A model generated the notes under the pieces. The model did no database searches. It was not told where the DNA came from and saw only the letters and a program-made list of their open reading frames with translations. Below, piece by piece: positions 45,601 through 57,079 of a DNA stretch of 64,000 nt (positions within the stretch are counted from its first letter, which is position 1; every line of letters starts with the position of its first letter). The stretch comes from Euwallacea fornicatus (lineage: Eukaryota; Arthropoda; Insecta; Coleoptera; Curculionidae), in contig NC_089558.1 of the NCBI RefSeq assembly GCF_040115645.1, positions 310,001 through 374,000 on the forward strand, in the 5' to 3' direction. The translations under genes were made by a program, and so were the position numbers.

Positions 45601-48600
45601 AGTTCAGTTGATCTACGTTTCACCAGACAAACAACCCTGAATAGTAGTCGAGTCTATCCGATGCTTCTTGATCTTTCATTCGGACGAGTGGTTATTATTA
45701 TGACTCCATGACGATAATTTCGTACCACAAGCAAGTACCAACACATTGCAACCACATTACGCGCCCTTTCTACATCAAAATAAAACGCCTATTGCCCAAT
45801 TTTCCAAGTCCCCCGAAAACCTCTTGTTCAAGGCTCGTATTACGCCAAATTGTATCGAGTGTTATCACAGTTTAAAACCAAAAATAATTACGTTAAAGAG
45901 GACTCCTTCGGTGATTTGATGTGATTCCTATAGCGATATGAAAATATGTCAACTACTTACATATAAGTATAATATACTCTTTAATATCCACTTACTTATA
46001 GGTAAAATTATAAAATTCTCAAAATAAGCAATGACTAGTAACCAATGTCTTTTGCATAAATTAAATTTGGAATGACGAATTATTGGGACTAAAACACTAT
46101 TATTAAGTACCGCTTAACGTTTTAATCCCAACAAAAAGTAAAATGAGACTAGAATAAAATAGAGGAATTCTTCTAAAAAGGGCGGTGGGAATAGCAGTTT
46201 AAACATCCAAAATTGCACACACGAAAGAAACGCTATTAGCTCCTAAGTCAGTAACAACATCGTCCCCAATACGCTACTTTAAGGCATATTACCTGCGGAA
46301 TGAAGCCGCTTGTGAGTCTTATCGCGTGATTTCACTGGAAAGCTGAAGGGCGCAGCCCCGAACGGGTCCTCATGCATCACCAAACTTTCGCTTGACTTCA
46401 CCCCCTGAATACCTATAAAATGCAATCCTTTTGGATTTTACTCTACTATCCCGGTGCATTTCTTACTGCTTTGACTACCGTTCCCTTGTCTGATTTTATC
46501 AAATTCCGCTCCAAAAATATGATCCTCAGTCATTTGACTGAACGGAGTAGATTCCTCGAAAGGATTCCAACCGGCCACGTCGGCTGACAGAGAACGACCA
46601 TCTGAACCTATGAAGCTATATAATGTAACCCACACACTTAACAAACCTATAATCTAATTTACCAATGGGATGACTGACGTCGTTGGTTGAAGCTGAGCTT
46701 CCCATTGGAGCTGTGACGACGTTTTCACCACATGTTTGAGTGGGAGAATCGCGCGATTTGGGCTTTAGGGACGATTCAAATGGAGCGAGAAATTGAGTGG
46801 TTTCTGTCGCAAAAGCCCTAAACAAAACAACTAATTTAATTCTAATAATATCTAATGATGGACATACTTGTTAAAAGCAGTAGTGTCGCTCATATTACGC
46901 CGGTGCCCTTTAGGTACACTAAGAGATGGTGAGGAAGGAGGAGACGCTCCTTCGATAATGCTAGTAGACTCGGTGAGTCCACTTCTCAACGGACTTACCT
47001 GTATATTTGTCAAAATTAGCAGCACCTGCACCCTTACTGATCAAAAACCTACCCCTCGACCCAAAGATCCAGACCCAAACAATGGAACATCTCCAGCAAC
47101 CGGCGACACCACCGTAACAGTAGTAGCAGCACCAAATCCTTCTCCTTTACTATTTCCATTATTGTCTGCATCACTCATTGCCGCATGATCATCTCGAAAA
47201 GGATCAGGATAAATGGAAGACTGAAACAGGGAATCCAATTGTTGGGGTGGAAGCTCGTCCCCTTTTTGGAAATAATCGCCGGCCGGAGGAAAATCGGGGA
47301 AAACCGGAGGGCTGGCGAAAGAGCTCGGATTGTTGCCTTGCGTTAGCTGGGAATTCGGAGAATTTTGGGACTTTTTTGAAGCGTTTGGGCTGGAAGTTAT
47401 GTTAAGAGGAATGTTGTTTAGGTTCAAAGGGGTGGTGGCGCTACCCTTGGGGCGCTGTCTTGGCATAACGCTAGTGCCCTCTACAGTGGGAGTTGTTGGT
47501 ACCATTTTTACACCCTGCACTTTCAGTTGAGTGGCGCGTTTTTGTTCTGAATCATACAGAGGCACTGACAATTCCTCTAGTACTGGTTTAGGTTCTTTCT
47601 AAAATTCTCATTTAAGCTTACAACATAACCACTGCAATTAGAATTATACCTTGAAATTCTTTATGGGGTTTAGTTTGCCTAATAGCTCAAAGGCTATGCA
47701 ACTGACTTGATAAATGTCTGGTCTAATATCCGGATCTGGTTCCAACATGTAACCTAAGATTCCAGTTAAATTTGTTGCACTCAGTGATAAAATTATTCAC
47801 TTACGTATCAATTGATGAATGCTTTTTGAATATTGAGAAGTATCTGGAATGTAGAAGTTGCCACTTTGGATGGCCAAAGTGCTTTCACCAAAAGGCAATG
47901 TGAAGAAACATATTTTATACAACAAACATCCTAAAGCCTGAAAATGTAACAAATTAGACTATAGGGATTGTTGAGAATAAATAATTACCCAAATATCAGC
48001 CTTAGTGGTTATTGATTTTCCGCAGTACATATCGACCATTTCTGGCGCTCTATAGCTCAAAGTTGTGTATTTTTTAATTTCATCTTCCACTAAAACAACG
48101 CCCTTTTCCGATGGATTTAACACTCTAGACGTGGCCGATCCGAAATCACATAGTAAATATGTATCACCTTCAATTAATATATTCTCTACCTAGAAATGGA
48201 AATATAAAAACACAAAAATTTAGAATAAGAGCCCAAAAAATTCTATAAAAGAAATAAGAGTTTGTTTATAGGGAAAAACCTATTACTATTCACAATTTTT
48301 TGTGTACTATTCTAAGTATTGTTACCTTTAAATCTCGATGCATAATAGGCGTTTTGCAATGATGCAACCTAGCAACAGCTTCACATATATCACAGAAAAT
48401 AGTTAAGACTTCAGTCTCGCTAAAATCTGGCCTTCCATGCTCTTTCATGACATCCAATAAACTTTGTCGGTAGTATGTCATGAGCAACATGACCTCAAAC
48501 ACTCCCCCTCCCAGGGAAATAAAACTAGAATCTATGTAGCCCACAATGTTTTTGTGCCCATTTAAACTACTCTAAAAAATCATGTGTGCGCCATTAGCTC

Positions 48601-49122
48601 CATATTTGACTAAAAATGTTCACATACAATTATTTGGAGTTCTCGTTTGGCAACATTTAAATCCTGCTCGTTATTGACATACATTCGCTTGAGGGCTGCT
48701 CGTGTATATGCCCCACCTATATACGCCTTTACTAGGTATACAATTGCAAATCCACCTAATAATTGGGAAAATAAACCTTACAATTAAAAAGCGATTCAGT
48801 TCAAATGATGTTAAATAGGTCATTACACATATTACATTTGTACCAGTTTTACCTGGCATTTCACAGGAAAATAGTAATAAAAATCGATTTCTAAGCCATG
48901 CATTTGTGTGTTGAATGTAAAAGGATTATTGTGGAAGCTAAATAGGTCTATATTACAAATCAATGTGTCCACCCTTTTTACAAAACAAAAATTACCTTCT
49001 GCCAGTATTTCTTCCACTTGAACAGTATGTGACCCAACTTTAAAAACCTTGCCTATAGCAGTACTAGGCTCTTTTGGGGTGGTTTCGATGTTTTTTTCTA
49101 TTTTTGAGAACAATTTCTTCAT
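42669..49122 (-). CDS. Nak: Numb-associated / AP2-associated kinase (NAK, AAK1 family)
   Basis: Thirteen minus-strand exons: 48996-49122, 48628-48755, 48326-48571, 47989-48189, 47805-47937, 47650-47753, 47053-47598, 46868-46998, 46663-46817, 46467-46607, 46293-46412, 43553-44209, 42669-43495. They encode 1171 residues. The kinase phosphorylates the AP-2 mu subunit and tunes clathrin uptake; in flies it binds Numb. The kinase domain fills the first ~310 residues: glycine-loop region EEILAEGGFAIVY, catalytic HRDLKVENILI, CDFGSA (DFG) and YRAPEMV. The long tail has PRQRPKG, SPPSSP...GHRR, and AP-2/EH-domain ligands DPF (twice) and NPF (several, one at the very end). A Lys/Glu/Ser-rich charged region fills the last two exons. 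The 57-nt intron 43496-43552 is also open, so its removal is probable, not certain. The 2.1-kb intron 44210-46292 shows no other gene. Confidence 0.92.
44210..46292 (-). other. Large NAK intron
   Basis: A 2.1-kb AT-rich intron between exons 11 and 12 (donor CGCAG|GTAATATG, acceptor TTTTATCAG). A minus-strand open frame of 74 codons near 44330-44554 has no support. No repeat or RNA gene stands out. Confidence 0.6.
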
Positions 49123-49773
49123 GATGATGGACTGGAGGGTAGGAAAATTGGTGACATCAAATCGTGACTTAATACAGTGTGGCTCGTGGTGCTTTAATGA
49201 AATTTCGTTACGCTTGCGAACATGTTTTGGCCTACACTGAAATTCCGATGTTTTCTAACGTTTAAAAACTTAAATTTTAATTAAATAATTTCAAGAATAC
49301 CCTTAACAAATGTGACTTACTACACCATTCGCAAAATTACAAAAAAAAAATGTGACCTGACAGCAAGAAGACTTTTAGGGAAGATGTCAATGTCAAATCA
49401 AACGGTATTAAATGAACGGTTTAACGTTTTATCTTTCAGCCGTATATTCTAATGAAAAAGACAGCATATTATCTATGACGTAATAATAATACTATAACAT
49501 AAAAAAACTAAAATGTGGCCAATCAAAATATAACTTTCGATCTATCTCTCTTTTACTGGTTATATATGTATACTAAACAAAGACAAAGCAATTAATTGTG
49601 TCAAGAATCGTGACCGTCGTCCATATTAGTAAATAAAAAATTTAAATACCCAGAAACTATGGAAATTAATTATAAAAAACAAAAGTAAATGAATTGAAGA
49701 AATAATCGAATTATTAAATTTTCAAGCCTATTGAAAAATATGGTAAAAACTATTTTCTAAGCGCTCATCCACA
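49123..49773. other. Divergent spacer between NAK and BORCS6
   Basis: Head-to-head promoters. AT-rich, without a recognised motif. Confidence 0.5.
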
Positions 49774-50595
49774 ATGCAATTTGACGATCCAACTAAACCA
49801 ACCTATTCCCCAACACCCTCTTTGTCTACAGTACCTAAAACTCCCGTTGCTATGACTTTAAAAGCAGAGCTCGAGTGTGCAATGCAAAACTCAAAACTTG
49901 AAGATCCTCCTGATCTGGATGAAGATGAAATCTCCCAACACATGACTCAGTCCTACAGTGAAATTTCTGCCAAATCTGGTATAAGCCCTGAAACTGAAAA
50001 CCAGAGCTCATTAATATTAGACTTAGACTCTGTGGAAGTGGATGAACAGTTTAGCAAGCGACCTGTCACCTTGTGCTATGAGCAAAGCTCTGAGAGGCCA
50101 GTGAGACCCTTAAATTTGGACGGAACTGTACGAGTTGAAGGTAACATGACTCATTTTGTGGCTGAAGATTTGGAGACCAAGATAAAGTTGTCAAGTCCTG
50201 TGACGAAAAAGAGTGAGACTCCCAGTGGGTCAAGGACAGGCACTCCTAATACTTTATACAGACAATTACTGGATCCTCAACTTGGGCATGTGAATGCAAC
50301 TCTCATAAATGATCTGGAATGTGAAGTTCAAAGAATTGCTACATCTGTAGATAGTCTTGTAGAGAATTTGAGTGGAATTTTGCACTCAATCTCTTCAATA
50401 ACTGCAGATAATGTGGATATTTATAAGAATGCCGTTTCTAAAATGTCAGATTCCATGGATGGAAACATAAAGAGTATGTACACTATGATGGCAAAAGCTG
50501 AAGAAATTACACAAAATATGAAAGGAGTTGAGGCTCAAGCTGTCAGAATTAAGGAAGTTAAGAAGCTTGTTGATTTATTGGAGTCATTTGTTTAA
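49774..50595 (+). CDS. BORCS6: BLOC-1-related complex subunit 6 (lyspersin)
   Basis: Single exon, 273 codons. BORC recruits Arl8 to lysosomes and so moves them toward the cell edge along microtubules. The first ~165 residues are low-complexity, with acidic and Ser/Thr/Pro-rich stretches. The last ~100 residues form the conserved helical domain: LLDPQLGHVNATLINDLECE, SVDSLVENLSGILHSISSIT, VSKMSDSMDGNIKSMYTMMA and IKEVKKLVDLLES. This C-terminal part matches vertebrate BORCS6 closely. The ATG at 49774 is the first in the open frame. AATAAA follows at 50639. The gene is tail to tail with the C6orf136-like gene. Confidence 0.88.
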   Translation: MQFDDPTKPTYSPTPSLSTVPKTPVAMTLKAELECAMQNSKLEDPPDLDEDEISQHMTQSYSEISAKSGISPETENQSSLILDLDSVEVDEQFSKRPVTLCYEQSSERPVRPLNLDGTVRVEGNMTHFVAEDLETKIKLSSPVTKKSETPSGSRTGTPNTLYRQLLDPQLGHVNATLINDLECEVQRIATSVDSLVENLSGILHSISSITADNVDIYKNAVSKMSDSMDGNIKSMYTMMAKAEEITQNMKGVEAQAVRIKEVKKLVDLLESFV

Positions 50596-50638
50596 TGTTA
50601 AGTTTTTTTATTCTGTGATTTTAGTGATGTTGACTAAC

Positions 50639-50644
50639 AATAAA
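50639..50644 (+). promoter_or_regulatory. AATAAA polyadenylation signal, BORCS6
   Basis: Forty-four bases after the stop. The opposite-strand signal (TTTATT on plus, 50664-50669) belongs to the convergent C6orf136-like gene, so the two 3' UTRs probably overlap by a few tens of bases. Confidence 0.7.
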
Positions 50645-50811
50645 CCACCTTTTTGTTAACCACTTTATTACTCTACTCATATTTTTTAGGATAAAACAGC
50701 CATTTCACACAATTTTAATAACCTTTCGTCAAGCATTTTACATAACTTGATTTTAACAAAAATAAATTAAAACTCTTTAAAGGATCTAGACAACTATTTC
50801 TGCTTTTATAT

Positions 50812-51684
50812 TTAGGTAAACAATCCAATTTCTGAAAACCTAGGTATAACAGATACCATAAGGGCAAGTTTTGTACTGTTAAAATCAGTAGACCTTTCTT
50901 CAGTAACAGAATCTGAATCTGGCATCATTTTATTTGCAATGTGTCGTACAATTTTTCCTTCTGCATTGATATAAAAGGTGGAAAACCCATCATACCAAGC
51001 CTCATTTTCTTTAATTGTTTTTTTCATCTTCCACAGTTTGTATTTCCAGAATTGTACCATCACTTTAAAGCCAGACACCCCTACAATTCTCCACCTAATC
51101 CTCACAGTTCCATCTTCTGGGTGTTGTGTGATTTTCAAAATATCAAATTTTACATAAGCAAACTTTAAGTGTGCTATAGTTCTCAGCAGAGCTACTTGTC
51201 TCACATAATTGATTAGTCCTTCAGTTCTTACATTCCTAATGTTGTCTTCAAATACTATGTTTTTTGAGTAAAGTGAATAATCCATTGGTTGAATAAATAT
51301 TTTTGGTAAAGATTCACTTAAAACTTTATATACATGCAGTAATTTCTCTGGAGGTGGTCGACCTTCAGTTCCTTGAGGTTTACTTGTTAATAGAATCTCT
51401 TCACGTTTATTGGTCGAACATAATTTATCAGATGTAACTAACTTACTAATTTGGGTTTTGGTAACAATGTCACTTGAAATTTCTCGGTTATCATATATAT
51501 AACTTTCTTCAAGCTTAATGTCATTATCTGGAAATGGGTTGTCTACGATTCTTCGTTGAAGATGCACGATGTTAGAATACTGAACACTTTGACTAATTAA
51601 ACACTTTTGAGAAAAGAGACCTAAATGCTTGGACGTAATTAAAGACCCAGTAAGCTTGTGGAGATATCTTAGTGCTGGTGGCAT
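50812..51684 (-). CDS. C6orf136-like protein (DUF2358), probably mitochondrial
   Basis: Single minus-strand exon of 290 codons. The C-terminal half carries the DUF2358 pattern: EKLLHVYKVLSESLPKIF, MDYSLYSKNIVFEDNIRN, FAYVKFDILKITQHPEDGT, VRIRWRIVG and the block WYDGFSTFYINAEGKIVRH ending NKMMPDSD. The fold is related to the NTF2/SnoaL-like group, but no activity is established. The N-terminus (MPPALRYLHKLTGSL...) is basic with no acidic residue for about 40 residues, which fits a mitochondrial presequence as suggested for vertebrate C6orf136. The gene appears intact. Confidence 0.82.
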   Translation of the reverse strand: MPPALRYLHKLTGSLITSKHLGLFSQKCLISQSVQYSNIVHLQRRIVDNPFPDNDIKLEESYIYDNREISSDIVTKTQISKLVTSDKLCSTNKREEILLTSKPQGTEGRPPPEKLLHVYKVLSESLPKIFIQPMDYSLYSKNIVFEDNIRNVRTEGLINYVRQVALLRTIAHLKFAYVKFDILKITQHPEDGTVRIRWRIVGVSGFKVMVQFWKYKLWKMKKTIKENEAWYDGFSTFYINAEGKIVRHIANKMMPDSDSVTEERSTDFNSTKLALMVSVIPRFSEIGLFT

Positions 51685-52283
51685 CGTGGGTAAATATTTT
51701 AAAAACTAATACGATTGATTTGCTTTAGGAATTTAGTAGGAATTAGCAAATTTCAATTTTTTTTCCAAACATTACCTCACTTTTAAGACTTTTGAAGTAG
51801 GTTAATCAAGAAAAAATTTGACTGGTGTAGAAAAAGCATATCTTAAAGTCAAATCCTTGTGATTGTTTAGAATTAGGTTCTTCATATTTCATTAAAAATA
51901 GCTCAGAAGTTCATATTCCCTCTTTTTTTACCTCTATGTGGTAAAAGGAGATAACTTATATTGGCGGATTATTACATCTGACGTAACTGATGTTAGTGAA
52001 CAGACGTGACGGGTCAAAGAGGTGTGTCCAAATTTCCAAAACAATGTTAAAGAATTCAATTTTTTCTTCTAAATTATTATACTTTTCAAAGTTATAATAA
52101 TTAAAACACAAAGATCTATCTAGTATTCCCCATACAATAAATAAAGACCTAGAGAAATGATCCATTACAGTAAAGTGTTAAGTTATAGTGCTTAAAAGCT
52201 AAAAAACCTAGAAAAGGTAGGTTATATTTACTTGAAATTTGTATCTATTTCCATTATTTTCAATAGATTTTAACATTTCGGCT
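51685..52283. other. Spacer between C6orf136-like and an unknown gene
   Basis: About 600 bp, AT-rich, no gene or repeat recognised. Head-to-head promoters are expected here. Confidence 0.5.
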
Positions 52284-53770
52284 ATGCCCTCACTAAGAAA
52301 GAAAGTCTCATCTTATCTGCGTCAATTAAGCTTTTACCATGAGCCCAGAAGACATAATATTAACGAAAATGCCTTTGTCACCAAATACCTGCAAGGGTAA
52401 GTCTCAATTACCCATAGGTTTTAGCTCCATTTTCAATTCAAGCATTGCAGACAAATCCACTTAAGAGAAGGTCCCCCTATAATTTATGGTGAAGTCCCTA
52501 CTAACTTGCCCAACTATGAATTGGGAAACTATGAAAGTGGCTCCAACTCAGTAGTCTGCTGTTACTCTGGTCCAAATGGAGGTCTTACCACGGTCAAAAG
52601 AACTGAAAAGCACCTTTCAGTCCCTGATGATGATATAGATTTTATAGACAATCCCGAAGATGAACTTAGTAAGTACTATTCCTTACTGGGATCATGGTTG
52701 TAGCATTTATTTAGGTTGTGCTGTACTGCTGTAGTAAATTTAATCTGAGAAGGTATAACCCACAAAAATGAAATATTTCAGTCACCCCAGCAATACCAAA
52801 AAAATCTCCTAAAAGGGTTGTAGGGCAACCCATAGATAATACTACAATGGTGATTAAAGTGGCCGGTAATGAGTATTGTGTGACCAATAGGCCCAAAAGA
52901 CACAGTAAAAGTCACAGTCTTGGTAGCATATCAGATTTTGGTATACAAGTAGGGAAAACAAAGATAGACAAAGATTTTTATAACAGCTGTGATAAGGGAG
53001 AGGATGCAAATTCCAATAGCAATCACTCTCAATGTATAGAAAATGCAGTATGTGATAAAGAAGATACTACTATTACATCAGGTAGAGACATGGGCACTAA
53101 CAACACCACGACGAGGAGGAAAGTTAGTGAAACTAAAAAACCTAATCTATCTAACATTAATCACAAACAAGACACATTGAAACATCACTTTTTGTCATCA
53201 AACAGGATTAGAAGTGGTGGTAGTTCAGGTAGTTCAAAAAGTCAGGGGGAAAAGGACAAGAACCATGCCCTGTCCAAATCTCAAAGTGAAGGCAATCCAT
53301 TCCAGCACAAAAAGAGAGGAAAAATAATCCAGGTGCAGAGGCAACAGAGACAGAGGGGTATATAAACTGATGGATGAAACAAATGGGATAAACATATTTT
53401 TTGATCATATTTGAGGCGAGATATTCTTGAAATCAGACATAAAACAATATAAAAATAACATGTCAAAGTAATTGATTTCTTCAGGTATTACATTCAGAAT
53501 AATGTAAGAAATGATGGTATTTTCATGCAATTTTATTTTTGCCAAGTACCTTAGAAAAAACCGGTTTGTGTTGCTTTTGAATATCACCCTTCTTTTGAAA
53601 AGTTGTTACAAGTAAAATCACAATTTTCTTAATTAAATCTAGGGGCAAAAGGGGATACATTTCGAAACTGGTTAGATAATGAACAGAGGTATATTTGCTT
53701 TCCAACCCATTTAACAAATGGGGCCAGCAAAAATAGTTGCTGCAGTTCTTCAGATAACGAATGTAGCTGA
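52284..53770 (+). CDS. Unrecognised protein, four exons
   Basis: Exons 52284-52396, 52451-52668, 52782-53357 and 53643-53770 join in phase for 344 residues. Without the last splice the frame stops two codons after the donor (GAGGG|GTATATAA), giving 304 residues; that early stop and the coding look of exon 4 favour splicing. I do not recognise the family. The N-terminal 110 residues look folded (VSSYLRQLSFYHEPRR, PPIIYGEVP, NSVVCCYSGPNGGLTTVKR). A hydrophobic-polar block MVIKVAGNEYCVTNRPKRH follows. The rest is Ser/Asn/Lys-rich and likely disordered, ending SCCSSSDNECS. Conservation would have to be tested by search. Confidence 0.7.
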
Positions 53771-54499
53771 ATATGTTCCAACGTATGCTAGTGTTTTTAC
53801 TTCATCATACATCAAAGTTAGAAAGGATGTGCGTGAAACTTCTTACAAAATACTATTATATGGTATTAAATTTGTGTCATATTATTGTGCTTGCTGTTGA
53901 AATGTGGATCTGGTTGAAAAAATTATAATTGGCGTGACCTAAAGCATGTGTGATCCTCTTCATAAGGTCAAAGTGTGGTGATTCTACGAAATACCGCAAT
54001 CACATTTATAAATTAAATAATTACGTTCAGACCTCCGTGAGTTCGTACATTGCTTTGTGCAAAAATAACCTGCTGGTTATTTTTTGGTTGTTACCTTTCT
54101 AACTATACACAAGATTTATTGGTAAAAACTTATGACTTACGTGGTAAACAATATGGATAAAAACTGGTAATAATGAGACAAAGCGAACGACTCACCATTT
54201 CGCAAAACCAATCGTGCTGTGTAAGCTTCCCACAGGGGGTGTCTGTTCCTTTAACAACAAACAGGAAACTGTTTATATGGAATGGCCTGGTTGCCACATA
54301 AATTTGAGTTTAATAAGACACAGGTCTTAACATGTGCCGTCCTTATTAAATAAAATCTCAGTTATTACATAAAACTAAGTGTTACTTAACTGGTTAGAAA
54401 AATAACTATTATATTTTGTTTGTTCGGTGCTCCTGAAATCTAATATTTTGAAAATAACAAATAGCAACTTTATCCAGGAGTGTTACGAACTTATAAGGG

Positions 54500-55100
54500 A
54501 ATTATGTGAATGCCATTCAGATAAAGTTATTTGGATTGAATGGCTTCACATGGTCTGTAAAGATATATACGGGAAAACATTTTATTTGTATTAGAGAAAC
54601 TGTACTAGCCCACAATGTTCGTTTAGAACTAGTCAAAAAGTTACTCCACCTGGATCGAACTCACGTTAACAACTTTTACACAAGTGTGGAGTTAAATTAA
54701 CTTTAGATAAAGAGGAGTGGCATGGCAATATGGTGTTGATGTGGAAGGACACAAGACAGTCAACAACAGACTTTCAGCTATTGTTGACAAAGCGTCCACC
54801 GATTTTCGCTTTAGTGCGAGCAAAAAAATGTACGTGTACAAATATTGAGGCTAATTCGGTTCAAGGATCTCATTTAGCAGCAAGTCAGCTTGACGAGGAT
54901 ATTCCCATTAATCCACCTGCAACAGATACATCAGGTGATGAACGTTGATAGTACCAATGATAGTAACATTAATGAGCCATAAACTAAAGAGGCCAGTGAA
55001 TGGGAGAAAATCAGATTCAGCATGAAGTCCGCAATAGAAATTCTCAAATAGTGGTGGGGAAACAATTTAGTTAGATGAAATTCCTTCGCATGTATCGTGG
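54500..55100 (+). pseudogene. piggyBac-like transposase relic
   Basis: The frame at 54506-54700 reads GFTWSVKIYTGKHFICIRE and then HLDRTHVNNFYTSVELN. These match the YTGK and the D.(N)FYTS blocks of the piggyBac (DDD-type) catalytic domain; the Asp expected before NFYTS is replaced by Asn. After a stop, VLMWKDTRQ and a Cys/Thr-rich piece match the later KWKDKR region. Stops and missing ends show it is dead. Terminal repeats were not identified. Confidence 0.65.
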
Positions 55101-55393
55101 TTACGCCAAGATGTTCCGGTGACCAGGTAGCGGCGCAAATGCCAGAAATAAATTAAAGTCTCTTGTGTGATTAACTCCCAACAAAATATCACCGCTATTC
55201 CTATATGGATATATTACCCGTTTAGCGAATTGATGAAAAAAGGGGGAATGATATTAACGCTCTGTATAAAAAAAAATAATATAAATTCGTGCATTCTTGA
55301 CGCAGCTGTTCTGACCACAAGCATATCGATTTTCTGATGAGCAGCGAAACAAAATTCGAAAATGGTGTCCGATTTTATTATACGTTTTATACA

Positions 55394-55544
55394 AGGTGTA
55401 ACATATCATCGTGGAGATGTTTCAGGGGGCCACCTCACATATCGAAAGTGGCGCGTTTTTGACCATGGATCTATTAACATTTTTTTAATATTTTGCAAAG
55501 TACTGTCGTCCCACGAAATGTCTGCATTACGATATGTTACACCC
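55394..55544. mobile_element. Small MITE, about 150 bp
   Basis: The left end GGTGTAACATATCATCGTGG is the inverse, with a few changes, of the right end ACGATATGTTACACC; GAGATGTTTC/GAAATGTCT extends the arms to about 30 bp. It is non-coding and has no close relation to the other TIR elements in this window. Confidence 0.65.
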
Positions 55545-55652
55545 AGTGGATAGGGTGAATTTCCAGTGAGGGATACGATATACAAAAACTGCCGAACTTG
55601 TGCTTAAAAATAAAACTTGATAGAAATGCTCTCATCTCTCATCATCCTTATC

Positions 55653-55673
55653 CATATATATATATATATATAA
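55653..55673. repeat. TA microsatellite
   Basis: About ten TA units in a row, flanked by ordinary AT-rich sequence. Confidence 0.9.
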
Positions 55674-57079
55674 CTATATGTAATCTATATGTATCTATGA
55701 TAACTGAAGAGGTAAGTCCTAAAGCACTTACAGGTAACTTCTCGATATATTATACTAGCTCACGCTCCAAAGTGTTTTTGTCTCGTCTCGTTTTAGAAAC
55801 ATTTCGCTTCAAGAAATCTTCCAAAAATTTGTTTGTCCCGTTTGTTCTGTTCAGCGGTTTAGATGAGATGTGAGATTTGTTGGCATGGGAGTTTTACAAT
55901 TATTATTATGCATTGTTTCACCGTCTCCTTAGACATGGTCGAATTTATCAGATCTGGGAGCAATATCTGGAAGTTATTCTGTGAGATGAAAGAATCGGGG
56001 AATTTCCAGATATTTCTCTTTTAAGTGTTTTGTATTTGTTCCAAGCTGTTTTTATCTTGGGCCAATTTTTGAGCTTTGGCAGGTTTTAGGTACTTTCGAA
56101 AATCAGTTTGATGCACGTTTTATTAGAGATATACGTTTTCGTAGATAAGTATTTAGCGACGTGTGGTTGGATCTTGGTTGACTAACTAACCAGCATGTAG
56201 ATATCTGCCAATAGAGGCATCTACCAGTTGCTTGATGCTTTGATATTTGTAATTTGAACTAACACTAATAAAGCCGGATAGTTTTTTTTATGTTTTCAAA
56301 TACGACCAGCATGCTTGAATTGAAGTTTTTGGTTTTTGCATGATAATTTCATTCACCATCGATCACAATTATAACCACATCAATAGAAATAAATTTTATC
56401 GTGATATTCTTGTTCGAATGTGACTCATCCATCGAAATTTCCAAGGGATTTTAGACCGACGTGCTCATTAGTGCCTTTGAACGAATCGATACTTTTCAAC
56501 GCGCGAGTTATATCACGTGTGATTCATCTTATTCAACTTATGGTCTATTCGTCTTCAAGGCAGACACGATCAAAAGCATAATAAATGTCAATTCGTCGTA
56601 AATGTCAATGTAATAGTAAATGTCATCTACCACGTGACTAGCAGCTGATTGGTCTATACCAGGTGCAGGTGACGTATCGTTTTACGGAGTTGCAATCAGT
56701 TTAATTTTCGGTGCTTTTGTATCTACCCTTACATAAATGTTATAAATAGTTATTTATTGTTGTTTGTGATTTGTTGTTATTCTCATCTACTATAAATTTT
56801 TGGTATATTTAATTATTTTAACAATACGCTCACATATCGCCCTTTGTTACATTTTAAGGACCTACGTGCGGCCCTGTTATGTATGCTTTTGCTGTGTCTG
56901 CGTGCGTTTGTTTTGATCGCGCCTGTCTTGAAAATAAACAGAGTTTAATTTCCACTCATCTTATTCTTTCATATTCGTATTTTAGGCTGAACTAACCCCG
57001 CATATTCAACCCTGTAACTGATCGCTCAAATGTACCTTATAGGCTTTTTTTTTTTTTTATTGCTAATTAGCTTCCCTTC

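Larger units (their letters stand above)
53771..57079. other. Transposon-scarred spacer
   Basis: It contains the piggyBac-like relic (54500-55100), a small MITE (55394-55544) and a TA microsatellite (55653-55673). Two CACGTG E-boxes near 56510 and 56631, and an initiator-like TCAGTTT at 56696, may belong to the PP2C-like gene downstream. No other gene is supported. Confidence 0.55.
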
